From: Actinomadura nitritigenes
GTDB taxonomy: Bacteria; Actinomycetota; Actinomycetes; Streptosporangiales; Streptosporangiaceae
Reading direction: 5' to 3'
NCBI RefSeq assembly: GCF_017573545.1
Contig: NZ_JAGEOK010000027.1
Span: forward strand, 1-64,000
Length of the DNA stretch: 64,000 bases
Shown here: positions 1 to 8,801 of the stretch, piece after piece
Layout of the letters: every line of letters begins with the position of its first letter
Position numbering within the stretch: position 1 is the stretch's first letter
The notes under the pieces: generated by a model
Database searches by the model: none
Seen by the model: only the letters and a program-made list of their open reading frames with translations
What the model was told of the DNA's origin: nothing
Program-made: the position numbers and the translations under genes

Positions 1-140
1 CCGAGTAGGCGGGGCCGAGTAGGCGGGGCCGAGTAGGCGGGGCCGAGTAGGCGGGGCCGAGTAGGCGGGGCCGAGTAGGCGGGGCCGAGTAGGCGGGGCC
101 GAGTAGGCGGGGCCGAGTAGGCGGGGCCGAGTAGGCGGGG
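1..140. repeat. 14-bp tandem repeat array, 10 perfect copies
   Basis: The unit CCGAGTAGGCGGGG is repeated ten times head to tail without any mismatch and runs off the left edge of the window, so the true array is at least this long. There are no spacers, so it is a minisatellite and not a CRISPR. It lies just beyond the 3' end of the GGDEF gene. Perfect identity suggests recent slippage expansion. Confidence 0.97.
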
Positions 141-415
141 CTACGGATCAAGTGGCGGACGGGCTGGTAGGCGAGTCGCAGGCGCGGCCGGTAGGCGGGG
201 GCGGCCGCATAGGCGGGGACGGGTAGGCGGGTCGGATTAGCGGGCCGGCAAGCGCGAACCGGCGAGCGGGGCGGGTTGGATAGGTAGGGGTTGGAGGCGC
301 GGGTGAGTTGGTGGGTCTAGCGGACGGGACTGCGTAGGCGCGGACCGGTAGGGGTGGGCGGGCTGAGCAGACGGGGGCCGGGTAGGCGGGGCGGGTCGGT
401 GGGGAGGTTGGGGGA
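141..415. repeat. Degenerate continuation of the 14-bp array; no gene
   Basis: After position 140 the motif GTAGGCGGGG recurs in decayed form (for example near 191, 210, 225, 330 and 385) with variable spacing. This looks like an older, mutated part of the same array. I see no coding region in it; reading frames across it are low-complexity Arg/Pro/Gly shadows. Confidence 0.7.
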
Positions 416-1705
416 TCAGGTGTCGTCGGGGCGGGGGGTGTCTACGGCGGGGAGGCAGACGCGGTCGCGGCCGGACTCTTTTGCGCGGTAGAGGGCGAGG
501 TCGGCCGCTGCGAGCAGTTCGATGAGGTCTTCGCCGTGGGTACGGAACAGCGCGACGCCGACCGAGACCGTGACGGTGACGGTGCCCTCCTCCGCGGGGA
601 CGGCGAGGCGGCGGACGCGGCCTCGCAGGCGCTCGGCCACCCGGCACGCCTCGACGGTGTCGGCGCCCGGCAGCAGGACCACGAACTCCTCGCCGCCGAA
701 CCGGCCCACCAGGTCGTAGTCGCGCAGCTGGTGGCAGAGGGTGCTGGCCACGCCGACGAGCACCTGGTCGCCGATCAGGTGGCCGTGGGTGTCGTTCACC
801 CGTTTGAAGTGGTCGATGTCGATCAGCAGCAGCGCGAGGGCGTCGTGGGTGCGCTGGGCCCGGGACAGCTCGGTGTCGGCCTCCCGCTGCCAGGCCGCCG
901 CGTTCAGCAGGCCGGTCTTGGCGTCGGTGCGCGCGGCGGCCTGCAGCTGCTGGTGCATCAGGCTGCGCTGCAGCAGCATCACCGGCGGCAGCGCCAGCAC
1001 CAGCAGCCCGAGCGTCAGCGCGCTCGTGATCGCGACGAGGATGCCGACGCACAGTTCCACCACGTCCAGCAGCAGGCTCTCGCGCGTCCAGAGGACGTCC
1101 CGCCAGCGGCTCTCGGGGTTGGCGGCGTGCGCGGCCACCGCGACCAGCGCAGTGTTCACGATGGTGAACAGCGCCGCGCACCCCACCGCCGCAGGGATGC
1201 CCGGATACGCCTGCACCACCCACTGCGGCGCGCCCCCCAGGGGTTGCGGCACCACCAGGTGGAACACCAGCGACGCGCAGGCTCCGGCTATGCCGAGCGC
1301 CGAGGCGACCAGGCCCCTTCGGTAGACGAGCGTCCGGCGCACCCGGAACTGCAGGAGCACCTGCAGGGGGATCGGGATCAGCAGCGCGTACAGCGGCGGT
1401 AGCAGCAGCGCAACCGGCAGCCACCAGGCCGACAGCAGGTCCCGCGCCACCCCCGCCGGCATGCCGAGGCGGCGGGTGGCCTCGATGCAGACCGCGCCGC
1501 ACGCCAGCAGCGCCGCGAAGGTCGCCAGGTCGTGGAGGCGGAACGGCGTGCGGAACAGCAGGGCGACGATCAACCCCAGATGGACGGCGACGACCGCCGG
1601 CACATAGACCACGAGCAGGGACGGACGCCCCAGAAGCGATCGGCGGCGGGGCACGCGGGTGAGTTCCCCGCCCCGGTCCTCGGCGGACGACTGCACTGCC
1701 GTCAT
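416..1705 (-). CDS. Membrane-bound GGDEF diguanylate cyclase
   Basis: The protein has 429 residues. Residues 30-250 hold about six hydrophobic segments, a multi-pass membrane sensor region without a family I can name. Residues 255-420 form a GGDEF domain that makes cyclic di-GMP from two GTP. The signature is GGEEF at 337-341, the metal-binding aspartates lie in DIDHF near 296, and an RDYD (RxxD) sits exactly five residues before GGEEF, the position of the allosteric inhibitory I-site. The cyclase is therefore expected to be active and product-inhibited. No EAL domain is present. It is monocistronic, with its stop facing the tandem array. The ATG start is preceded by a GGGGGAAGG ribosome binding site. 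Confidence 0.9.
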   Translation of the reverse strand: MTAVQSSAEDRGGELTRVPRRRSLLGRPSLLVVYVPAVVAVHLGLIVALLFRTPFRLHDLATFAALLACGAVCIEATRRLGMPAGVARDLLSAWWLPVALLLPPLYALLIPIPLQVLLQFRVRRTLVYRRGLVASALGIAGACASLVFHLVVPQPLGGAPQWVVQAYPGIPAAVGCAALFTIVNTALVAVAAHAANPESRWRDVLWTRESLLLDVVELCVGILVAITSALTLGLLVLALPPVMLLQRSLMHQQLQAAARTDAKTGLLNAAAWQREADTELSRAQRTHDALALLLIDIDHFKRVNDTHGHLIGDQVLVGVASTLCHQLRDYDLVGRFGGEEFVVLLPGADTVEACRVAERLRGRVRRLAVPAEEGTVTVTVSVGVALFRTHGEDLIELLAAADLALYRAKESGRDRVCLPAVDTPRPDDT

Positions 1706-2159
1706 CCTTCCCCCTTACACGCATCACGTTGTGTAACACGATAGTTGCAACGTGTGCGGAACGGGCGGGAAACAGGTACCTTCGGTAGGGGACATGCTGG
1801 TGACCGTTCTGGGCACCATGCAGAGGAGGCCGCGGATCGGCGGACCTCGGCACATCCTGAGGGGGGCAACACCATGCGCGGCGTTTCCTGGATTTAGGCG
1901 GGCCGCAGGACCCCGACGGTGCGGGGGCAAAGACCGGCAGTGACCGACCTGCCGGCCGCGCCCCCGTCCGACCGCGAATCCCGGACGCCCAGGCGCCCGC
2001 CGGTGTTGTGCGCACACTCCACCTCACTCATCGCGCAAGGATCTTCACGCAACGCCACCCTTGTCGCCCTTGTGCTGCTACCTTGCGAGCTTTTGGGGCG
2101 GTGCGGCGGTGCTTTTTCGTTGTGGGGACGACCTGAGGCGGAGGTACCGCTCCCCCGGG
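1706..2159. other. Intergenic region without a convincing gene
   Basis: This 454-bp gap separates the start of the GGDEF gene from the end of ssb. It holds a long inverted repeat near the GGDEF promoter (1725-1754) and a hairpin at 1934-1955 (CCGGCAG, 8-nt loop, CTGCCGG) that could end transcription. Short reading frames exist on both strands but lack ribosome binding sites and family resemblance. Confidence 0.6.
1725..1754. promoter_or_regulatory. Inverted repeat upstream of the GGDEF gene
   Basis: CACGTTG at 1725-1731 is mirrored by CAACGTG at 1748-1754, 20 bases upstream of the GGDEF start. The spacing suits either a regulator operator or an RNA hairpin in the 5' leader. No neighbouring regulator gene points to the binding protein. 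Confidence 0.4.
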
Positions 2160-2645
2160 TCAGGCGGCTTGAGGGGCGGCCTCGGCGGGGATGCCGCCCT
2201 CGGCGTCGGGCGGGGCCGTCAGGGCCCACTGGTCGGCGGCGTCGCGGGCGGCCTGGCGGTCCTCGTCGGTGAGGGCGCCGCCCCGCTGGACGGGGCGGAA
2301 GTCGGCCGTGCCCCGGCCCAAATCGTGGCCGACCGTGTTCGCCTCGATCTCGGCGGAGAACCGCCACTGGCCGTCGCGCTCGTACTGGCGGACGCGGAGC
2401 CGGCCGGTGACCAGGACCGGCGTGCCGCGCCGGAAGTCGGAGGCGTTGACGTTGTCGGCGAGGCCGCGCCAGCAGTTGACGGTCAGGAACATGGTGTCGA
2501 GGTCCTGCCAGGAGCCGGCCTCGCGGTCGTAGCGGCGGGGCGTGCACCCGACCCGCAGGGACAGGAACGGCGTGCCGTTGCCGGTGACGGTGTAATAGGG
2601 CTCGGCGGCCGTCCAGCCGATGACGGTGACGTGCGCTTCGTTCAC
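2160..2645 (-). CDS. ssb: Single-stranded DNA-binding protein (SSB paralogue)
   Basis: This 161-residue protein has an OB-fold of the bacterial SSB family in residues 1-110, with the conserved stretch around FLTVNCWRGLADNV and the following strand GTPVLVTGRLRVRQYE. The C-terminal third is short and acidic at first but ends in AAPQAA, so it lacks the DDDIPF-type tip that primary SSBs use to recruit partners. That points to a second, specialised SSB (SsbB-like) and not the replicative protein. It lies 85 bp downstream of the two dynamin-like GTPase genes on the same strand, so it may share their transcript. Confidence 0.88.
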   Translation of the reverse strand: MNEAHVTVIGWTAAEPYYTVTGNGTPFLSLRVGCTPRRYDREAGSWQDLDTMFLTVNCWRGLADNVNASDFRRGTPVLVTGRLRVRQYERDGQWRFSAEIEANTVGHDLGRGTADFRPVQRGGALTDEDRQAARDAADQWALTAPPDAEGGIPAEAAPQAA

Positions 2646-2730
2646 GGGTCCTCCGTTGGTTCGCGACTTACGGAACCAACAGTGCCGGAGCCGTCACCGT
2701 CCGCGACAGTCCTGCGGAAAATGTGGATAA

Positions 2731-4479
2731 CTATGCGGGCGGGCGGCCCAGGGCGATGTCCACATCGTGCCGGAAGCCCGCGTAGACGCGCAGGTCGGCG
2801 GCGACGGGTTCGATGACCTTGTCGCGGGCGACGCGCTCGATGCCCTCGCGCATGTGCTCTTCCATCTTGTCGCCGTGCTTGGCCGAGGAGAGCGCGACGA
2901 GGTTGCGGCAGGCGGACGAGGTGAGCCAGCCCATGCCGAGGGTGCAGACGACCAGGACGGCGACGTACGGGATGAGGCCGGACCGGCCGATGAAGCCGCT
3001 CGGGTCGTCCCCGCCGACCTTGAGCACGCCGTAGGCGACCAGGACGCCGATCCAGACGACGCTGAGGACGGCGACCAGGATCAGGAAGTACTGCCAGGTC
3101 TTGACCAGCCACCACCAGCGCGGCACCTGGTTGAAGGTGGGAAGCGCCTCCTTGAGGGACTCGCCGAGCGCCTCGGGGATCTCCGTGGCGTGCGAGCGGG
3201 CGGCGGCGCGGACGGAGCGGGCCCAGTGCACGGGCAGCTCGCCGGTGACGCCGTCGGTGACGCCGGCCAGGGCGTTGTCCACGTCGCCCTGCTGGGCGCC
3301 GATGGGGCCGGTGAAGGCGTTGCGCAGCTCCTCGCGCAGCTCGGTGAGGCGCATCCGGCGCAGCGGGTCCGAGCGGAGCCGGGTGATCAGGGCGCTGACG
3401 GGCCAGCCGACGAAGTCGGCGGCGCGCAGCTCGTAGGCGCTCTCCATGGCCTCGGCGACGGCGGGCGCGCCGGCGGCGTCGGTGAGGGCCTGGACGAGTT
3501 CGGTGCGGCGCCCCTCGTCGACGGTGGTGGGGGGCTCGGCGTCGAAGCGGTGGTCGGCGAAGCGCTCGGCGATCCGGTCGACGTCGGCGGCGAGGCGTTC
3601 GCTGCGGGCCCGGCGGGCCGCGACGGTGTCGACGAGGACGTCGCGGAAACCGTGCACGCCGTCCTCGGCGACGGCGGAGGTGGTGATGATGCGCGGCTGG
3701 GCGAGGCCCTCGGCCTCCAGGAGGCGGCGCAGGTCGGCGACGCAGTCGTCGATCTCGTCGGGGGCGAGCCGGTCGACCTGGTTGAGGACGATCAGGGTGA
3801 CGCCGGCGTACCGGGCGAACGGGACGATGTAGTTGCGGTGCAGGGCGGCGTCGGCGTACTTCTGCGGGTCGACGACCCAGACGAGCAGGTCGGCGATCGC
3901 GACGAACCGGTCGACCTCGGCGCGGTGCATGGCCTGGATGGAGTCGTGGTCGGGCAGGTCGAGCAGCACGAGGCCCTGCAGGGAGCTGTCGGCGCGCTCC
4001 AGGTCGAGGGCGCTGGCGCGGGCGTAGCGGTGCCGCTTGTCGACGTCGAGCCAGTCCAGCAGGGGGCCGGCGCCGTCGAGGCCCCAGACGCAGGCGTGCG
4101 CCTTGGAGGTCATGGGACGGCGCATGCCGGTGGGCGAGAGCTCCAGCCCGCAGATGGCGTTGAACAGCGAGGACTTGCCGCTGCCGGTGCCGCCGGCGAG
4201 GGTGACGACGGTGTGCTCGCCGGACAGCCGCAGCCGCTGGCCGGCCCGGTCGAGCAGCGCTCCGGCGTCGTCGAGGAGGGGCCGGTCCAGCCGTCCGGTG
4301 CCGGCCTGGACGAGGCGGTCCAGGCCGTTGAGCCGGTCGGTGAGGGTGGGAGCCGCGGGCTCGGCGTGCGGGGCGTGCTCGGCGGGCACCGCCGGGGGCG
4401 CGCCGGGGACGTCCGTGGCGGGGAGCGGGATGCCGCCGGGGCTCGTCGGCGAGCCGGCGGGCAGGGCCGAGGTGGTCAT
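2731..4479 (-). CDS. Dynamin-like GTPase with C-terminal membrane anchors (second of pair)
   Basis: The protein has 582 residues. An N-terminal Pro/Ala-rich stretch precedes a GTPase domain: P-loop GGTGSGKSS at 96-104, G3 DLPDHD at 174-179, and G4 NQVD at 233-236. Near the C-terminus two strongly hydrophobic segments (around WQYFLILVAVLSVVWIGVLV and LIPYVAVLVVCTLGMG) form a membrane hairpin, and a charged amphipathic tail follows. The layout matches bacterial dynamin-family/YfjP-like GTPases such as the DynA/DynB pair of Streptomyces that stabilise division septa. I chose the ATG at 4479 because it overlaps the upstream stop as ATGA; the open frame continues upstream, but that part is antisense to the previous gene's coding frame. 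Confidence 0.88.
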   Translation of the reverse strand: MTTSALPAGSPTSPGGIPLPATDVPGAPPAVPAEHAPHAEPAAPTLTDRLNGLDRLVQAGTGRLDRPLLDDAGALLDRAGQRLRLSGEHTVVTLAGGTGSGKSSLFNAICGLELSPTGMRRPMTSKAHACVWGLDGAGPLLDWLDVDKRHRYARASALDLERADSSLQGLVLLDLPDHDSIQAMHRAEVDRFVAIADLLVWVVDPQKYADAALHRNYIVPFARYAGVTLIVLNQVDRLAPDEIDDCVADLRRLLEAEGLAQPRIITTSAVAEDGVHGFRDVLVDTVAARRARSERLAADVDRIAERFADHRFDAEPPTTVDEGRRTELVQALTDAAGAPAVAEAMESAYELRAADFVGWPVSALITRLRSDPLRRMRLTELREELRNAFTGPIGAQQGDVDNALAGVTDGVTGELPVHWARSVRAAARSHATEIPEALGESLKEALPTFNQVPRWWWLVKTWQYFLILVAVLSVVWIGVLVAYGVLKVGGDDPSGFIGRSGLIPYVAVLVVCTLGMGWLTSSACRNLVALSSAKHGDKMEEHMREGIERVARDKVIEPVAADLRVYAGFRHDVDIALGRPPA

Positions 4480-6326
4480 CGGGCGACCTCGAGGTTGTAG
4501 GTGGCCTGGTACAGCTGGACGGGGACGGTCTCGTCGGGGATGCCGGCGCCGTCGAGCACCTGCCCGAACCGGATGGCCTCCTCGTCGAACAGCATCCCGA
4601 TGCGGCTGCGCAGGTCGGCGCGGGCCTTGGCGCCCATGCCGCGCAGCGACTCGGCGCCGAACAGCGCCTTCAGCAGCCGCTGCGGGACGGCGCTGTTGCC
4701 GCCTTCGACGGCCACGTCGGAGGTGCCGTAGCCGAGCAGGCCGATCATCAGGACGAGGGAGACCGCCTCGGTGTCGAACGAGACGAGCTTGGCGACCGAG
4801 CGCTTGGTCACGCCCTCGGTGCGGATCAGCTCCTGGACGTGGTCCTGCCAGGAGCTGACGGCACGGGTGACGCGGCGCGACAGCTCCGGGGAGACGTGCC
4901 CGATCTCGTCGCCGCGCCCGGCGAGCACCGTGCCGCCGGCGGGGTGGGCGCGCCAGCGGGCGACGACCTGCTCGGCGCCGTGCTCGGCGGTCGACATGAT
5001 CAGCGATTCGAGGCCGCTGCGCAGCGCGGCCTTGAGCGCGCGCACACGGGCGGGGCTGCGGCGGCGCCGGTTGGAGCCCCGGCCGCGGCGCGCGCGCTGG
5101 ACGTGCAGGGCGCGCAGCAGGTCGCCGGTGCCGGCGAAGTCCTGCCAGCGGGCGAGGACCTCGCCGCGCAGCAGCGAGCCGTTGCGGGTGGCCTCGTCGA
5201 GTTCGGCGAGGGCGGTGCCGTAGGCGGCCTCGACCTGCTGGGCGAGTTCGGCGCGCTGCTCGACCTGCGCCTCGACCTGGCGGGCCAGCTCGGGGACGCG
5301 GGTGCGGAAGCTGTCGAGGACGGCGGCGAGGGTGTCGCTGATGACGACCTCGCGGTCCTCGACGTCCTCGGCGACGCCGGTGAGCCAGGCGCGGATGTCC
5401 TCGACGGTCTCCTCGGGCAGCCGGCTCTCCTCGATCCGGGTCTCGGGGATCGTGAAGCGGCGGGCGTCGCCGACCTCGTGCTCGTCGAGCATCTCGCCGA
5501 AGTGCTCGACGACGTCGGAGCTGCCCTGCCCGACCGATCCGGCGCGCCCGCCGGGGCCGTCGCCCTGCGGGACGCGGGAGAGCACGACGCCGATGGTGGC
5601 GCCGTTCTCCTTGGCGCGCTGGAGCATCTGCCACACCTGCGCGTCGGCGTAGCGGGCGGCGGTGGTGACGCACAGCCACAGGTCGGCGGCCGCCATCAGC
5701 TTGGTGGCGAACTCGTAGTGGTCCTCGAAGACGGAGTCGAAGTCGGGGCTGTCGAGCAGCGCCAGGCCGGGCGGGAGGGCCTCGCTGGCGATGATGACCA
5801 GCTGGTCACCCGCGATGGCGTCGGGCGCCGGGCCGCGGACGCGGCCCATGCCGGGCAGCAGCGGCCCCTCCATGAACCACCGCACGTGGTCGGGATGGCA
5901 CACCAGGATCGGGCTGCTGGTGGTCGGGCGGAGCACGCCGGTGGCGCTCACGCGGGCCCCGACGAGCGTGTTGACCAGCGTGGACTTGCCCGCGCCCGTC
6001 GACCCGCCGAGGACCACCAGCATCGGCGCGCCCGCCGCCTGCAGGCGGGGCAGGACGTAGTCGTCGAGCTGGTTGCGCAGCTCGTCGCGGGCCTCGCGGG
6101 CCTCCTCGACGCCGGGCGCGTCCAGCAGGAAGTCGAAGGCGCCGAGCTGCTCGCGCAGCGCGGTCAGCGCTCTGACCAGCTCGCCCTGCCGGACCGTCGC
6201 GGCGCCGGAGGGCGCGTGCTCTTCGGGCATGGCGTTCCCGGACGCGGGCTTCGCGGAGTCCTCGCTTCCGCGTCCGGTGCCCGCCTCCTCGTCGTGGACC
6301 GCGCTTCGCTCTGCGGGGGGTGTCAC
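4476..6326 (-). CDS. Dynamin-like GTPase (first of pair)
   Basis: The protein has 616 residues. The P-loop GGSTGAGKST lies at 107-116 and the G3 motif DSPDFD at 192-197; a clear NKxD-type G4 is missing, the equivalent stretch reading VVLSRVPQG. A central helical region with coiled-coil character (about 330-380) follows. A hydrophobic segment near FDTEAVSLVLMIGLLGYG could contact membrane. A partner GTPase follows with an ATGA overlap, and the gene itself overlaps the cobA stop as GTGA, so all three are translationally coupled. Paired dynamin-like proteins usually act as hetero-oligomers on the membrane; that role here is inference. Confidence 0.87.
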   Translation of the reverse strand: MTPPAERSAVHDEEAGTGRGSEDSAKPASGNAMPEEHAPSGAATVRQGELVRALTALREQLGAFDFLLDAPGVEEAREARDELRNQLDDYVLPRLQAAGAPMLVVLGGSTGAGKSTLVNTLVGARVSATGVLRPTTSSPILVCHPDHVRWFMEGPLLPGMGRVRGPAPDAIAGDQLVIIASEALPPGLALLDSPDFDSVFEDHYEFATKLMAAADLWLCVTTAARYADAQVWQMLQRAKENGATIGVVLSRVPQGDGPGGRAGSVGQGSSDVVEHFGEMLDEHEVGDARRFTIPETRIEESRLPEETVEDIRAWLTGVAEDVEDREVVISDTLAAVLDSFRTRVPELARQVEAQVEQRAELAQQVEAAYGTALAELDEATRNGSLLRGEVLARWQDFAGTGDLLRALHVQRARRGRGSNRRRRSPARVRALKAALRSGLESLIMSTAEHGAEQVVARWRAHPAGGTVLAGRGDEIGHVSPELSRRVTRAVSSWQDHVQELIRTEGVTKRSVAKLVSFDTEAVSLVLMIGLLGYGTSDVAVEGGNSAVPQRLLKALFGAESLRGMGAKARADLRSRIGMLFDEEAIRFGQVLDGAGIPDETVPVQLYQATYNLEVAR

Positions 6327-7561
6327 GGATCCCGTCCCAAGTCGGCTCGAATCATGTCGATCTCTCGCGCCACGTCGACCACGTCGCCCACGACCACGAT
6401 CGCCGGGGGCCGGACTCCGCCGGCGGCCATCTCGTCGGCCACGGTGCCCAGCGTCGCGGTCAGCGTCCGCTGGCCCGGGAGGGTGCCGTCCTGGATGACG
6501 GCGACCGGCGTGTCGGACGACCGACCATAGCGCACGAGGGCGGGCGCGATGAGCGCCATCCGCTCCACCGCCATGAGCAGCACGAGCGTCCCGTGGGCGC
6601 GGCCGAGCGCCTCCCAGTCGACGGTGGACTCGGGGTGCCCCGGCGGGACGTGCGCGGAGACGACGTGGAACTCCTGCGCGACGCCGCGGTGGGTCACCGG
6701 GATGCCGGCCGCGGACGGCACCGCGACCGAGCTGCTGATCCCGGGCACCACCATGACCGGGACGCCGTTGCGGGCGCAGTGCAGCGCCTCCTCGCCGCCG
6801 CGGCCGAAGACGAACGGGTCGCCGCCCTTGAGCCGGACGACGAACTTCCCCTGCTTCGCGTGCTCGACGAGGTAGTCGTTGATCTTGTCCTGGGTGACGG
6901 TCCGGCCGTAGGGGATCTTCGCGGCGTCGATCACCTCGACGTCGGCGGCCAGCTCGTCCAGCAGCCCGCCGGGGGCGAGCCGGTCGGTGACGACGACGTC
7001 GGCCATCGCCAGCAACTGCCGCCCGCGGACGGTGATCAGGCCGGGGTCGCCGGGGCCGCCGCCGACCAGCGCGACGCCGGACGGCTTGCGCCGGGAGTGC
7101 CGGGACTCCAGGGCGCCGTCGCGGAGCCCGTCCACGACGGCGTCGCGGATGCCGGCGGCGCGCCGCGGGTCGCCGCCGAGCAGCACCCCGACGGTGGCGT
7201 CGCCGGCCTGCCCGCTCGCGGGCGTCCAGGCCGGGGACGACTCGGCGTCGTCGGCCCGCACCGACCAGATCCGGGCGGCCTCCGCGTCGGCGACGACGTC
7301 CCCGTTGACCTTGGCGTCGTCGGTGACGGCCTGCACCAGCCAGGCGCCCGCGCAGTCGCCGCGCCGGTAGGGGCGCGCGTGCCAGGCGATGCGGCCGGCC
7401 TCGGCGAGGCCCTGCAGCGAGGCGGTCACCTCGGGCGAGACGAGGACGACCTCGGCGCCCGCGTCCAGCAGCGCGGGGACGCGGCGCTGCGCGACCCGGC
7501 CGCCGCCGACGACGAGGACGCGTCGCCCTCGAAGGCGCAGACCTAGCAGGTACGGGGGCAC
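6323..7561 (-). CDS. cobA: Uroporphyrinogen-III C-methyltransferase fused to precorrin-2 dehydrogenase-like domain
   Basis: The enzyme uses two S-adenosylmethionine to turn uroporphyrinogen III into precorrin-2, the branch point to cobalamin and siroheme. Residues 1-150 form a CysG-type NAD-binding domain (GRRVLVVGGGRVAQRR) that could oxidise precorrin-2. From about residue 160 the SUMT domain carries GGGPGDPGL, the GGDPFVFGRGGEE motif and the P-GISS loop. It is 412 residues from the chosen GTG at 7561, which begins VPPYLLGLRL as in homologues; a TTG at 7594 would add 11 residues. Neither has a strong ribosome binding site. It closes the cob block and opens the GTPase pair through a GTGA overlap. 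Confidence 0.92.
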   Translation of the reverse strand: MPPYLLGLRLRGRRVLVVGGGRVAQRRVPALLDAGAEVVLVSPEVTASLQGLAEAGRIAWHARPYRRGDCAGAWLVQAVTDDAKVNGDVVADAEAARIWSVRADDAESSPAWTPASGQAGDATVGVLLGGDPRRAAGIRDAVVDGLRDGALESRHSRRKPSGVALVGGGPGDPGLITVRGRQLLAMADVVVTDRLAPGGLLDELAADVEVIDAAKIPYGRTVTQDKINDYLVEHAKQGKFVVRLKGGDPFVFGRGGEEALHCARNGVPVMVVPGISSSVAVPSAAGIPVTHRGVAQEFHVVSAHVPPGHPESTVDWEALGRAHGTLVLLMAVERMALIAPALVRYGRSSDTPVAVIQDGTLPGQRTLTATLGTVADEMAAGGVRPPAIVVVGDVVDVAREIDMIRADLGRDP

Positions 7562-7672
7562 GTGGTGATTCTTTCGGACGCCGGTGACGGACAAGTGTCT
7601 TTGCGGAACAAAGGTACTCGGGTTGGCGAGTTCATGGAGAGGGGCTCCGGCCGTTCGATAGCCGAGCGTGAC

Positions 7673-8791
7673 TCATTCCGAGATCAGGTCGTTACGGGGC
7701 GCCGCCTCCTTCTCGGTGACGCCGGCCGAGTCGAACGTGGCGACCTCGTGCAGCACCCGCACCGCGCCCTGGACCAGCGGCAACGCCAGCAGGGCACCGG
7801 TTCCCTCGCCGAGCCGCAGCTCCAGGTCGACGAGCGGGCGCAGCCCGAGATGATCGAGGGCGGCGGAGTGGCCGGGTTCGGCGGAGCGGTGCCCGGCGAC
7901 GCAGCCGGCGAGGGCGTCGGGGCTCAGCGCGGCGGCGGCGAGGGCGGCCGATCCGGCGATCACCCCGTCCAGCACGACCGGCACGCCCAGCGCCGCCGCG
8001 CCGAGGACGAACCCGGCGATCCCGGCGTGCTCGAAGCCGCCGACGGCCGCCAGGACGTCCATCGGGTCGCGGGAGCCCGCGCCGTCGAGGAGTCCGTGCC
8101 GGGCGAGGGCCGTCCGCACGACCTCGACCTTGCGGGCGTGGGTGGCGTCGTCGATGCCGGTCCCGCGGCCGGTGACCCGCTCGGGCGGCAGGCCGGTGAA
8201 CGCGGCGATCAGCGCGGCGGACGCGGTGGTGTTGGCGATGCCCATGTCGCCGGTGATCAGGCAGCGGGCGCCCCGGCCCGCCAGCTCGCGGGCCACCTCG
8301 ATGCCGGTCGCGACGGCGCGGCGGGCCTCGTCCGCGGTCATCGCGGGACCGGCCGTCATGTCGGCGGTGCCGGGCGCGATCTTGCGGGAGAGCAGGCCGG
8401 GCGCCGGTTCCAGCGGCGCGGCGACGCCGATGTCCACGACGGTGACGCGGGCGCCGACCTGCTTGGCGAACGCGTTGACGACCGCCCCGCCCGCCACGAA
8501 GTTCGCGACCATCTGCGCGGTGACCTCTTGTGGCCACGGGGTGACGCCCTGTGCGTGCACGCCGTGGTCGGCGGCGAAGACGGCGACGGCCGCGGGCTCG
8601 GGCAGCGGCGGCGGGCACCGTCCCGCCAGCCCGGCGAGCCGGACCGAGACCTCCTCCAGCACGCCGAGCGACCCCGGCGGCTTGGTCAGGCGGCCCTGCA
8701 GGTCGCGGGCCTCGTCCATCGCGGCCCGGTCGGGCGGCGCGATGGCGGCCAGCGTCTCCTCGATCACGCCGCCCGCTTCCTTGTCCGGCAC
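7673..8791 (-). CDS. cobT: Nicotinate-nucleotide-dimethylbenzimidazole phosphoribosyltransferase
   Basis: CobT activates the lower ligand: it moves ribose phosphate from nicotinate mononucleotide to dimethylbenzimidazole, giving alpha-ribazole phosphate. The 372 residues cover the family from LTKPPGSLG through FAADHGV, ITGDMGIANTT and the C-terminal LRLGEGTGA, whose Glu is the catalytic base in the Salmonella enzyme. I use the GTG at 8791 because GGGAG lies five bases upstream; a GTG at 8818 would overlap the end of the preceding gene. A gap of about 110 bp separates it from cobA. Confidence 0.95.
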   Translation of the reverse strand: MPDKEAGGVIEETLAAIAPPDRAAMDEARDLQGRLTKPPGSLGVLEEVSVRLAGLAGRCPPPLPEPAAVAVFAADHGVHAQGVTPWPQEVTAQMVANFVAGGAVVNAFAKQVGARVTVVDIGVAAPLEPAPGLLSRKIAPGTADMTAGPAMTADEARRAVATGIEVARELAGRGARCLITGDMGIANTTASAALIAAFTGLPPERVTGRGTGIDDATHARKVEVVRTALARHGLLDGAGSRDPMDVLAAVGGFEHAGIAGFVLGAAALGVPVVLDGVIAGSAALAAAALSPDALAGCVAGHRSAEPGHSAALDHLGLRPLVDLELRLGEGTGALLALPLVQGAVRVLHEVATFDSAGVTEKEAAPRNDLISE

Positions 8792-8801
8792 GTCGTCTCC
8801 C

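Noticed and set aside
1..140. CRISPR-like array at the left edge
   Set aside because: Units are 14 bp with no spacers, so it is a simple tandem repeat.
1894..2030. Short minus-strand frame between the GGDEF gene and ssb
   Set aside because: No convincing ribosome binding site, odd composition and no family resemblance.
2646..2730. SOS box upstream of ssb
   Set aside because: No GAAC-N4-GTTC sequence is present there.
4480..5679. Long upstream extension of the second GTPase frame
   Set aside because: It is an Arg/Ala-rich shadow of the first GTPase gene; the ATG at 4479 overlapping the upstream stop is the real start.
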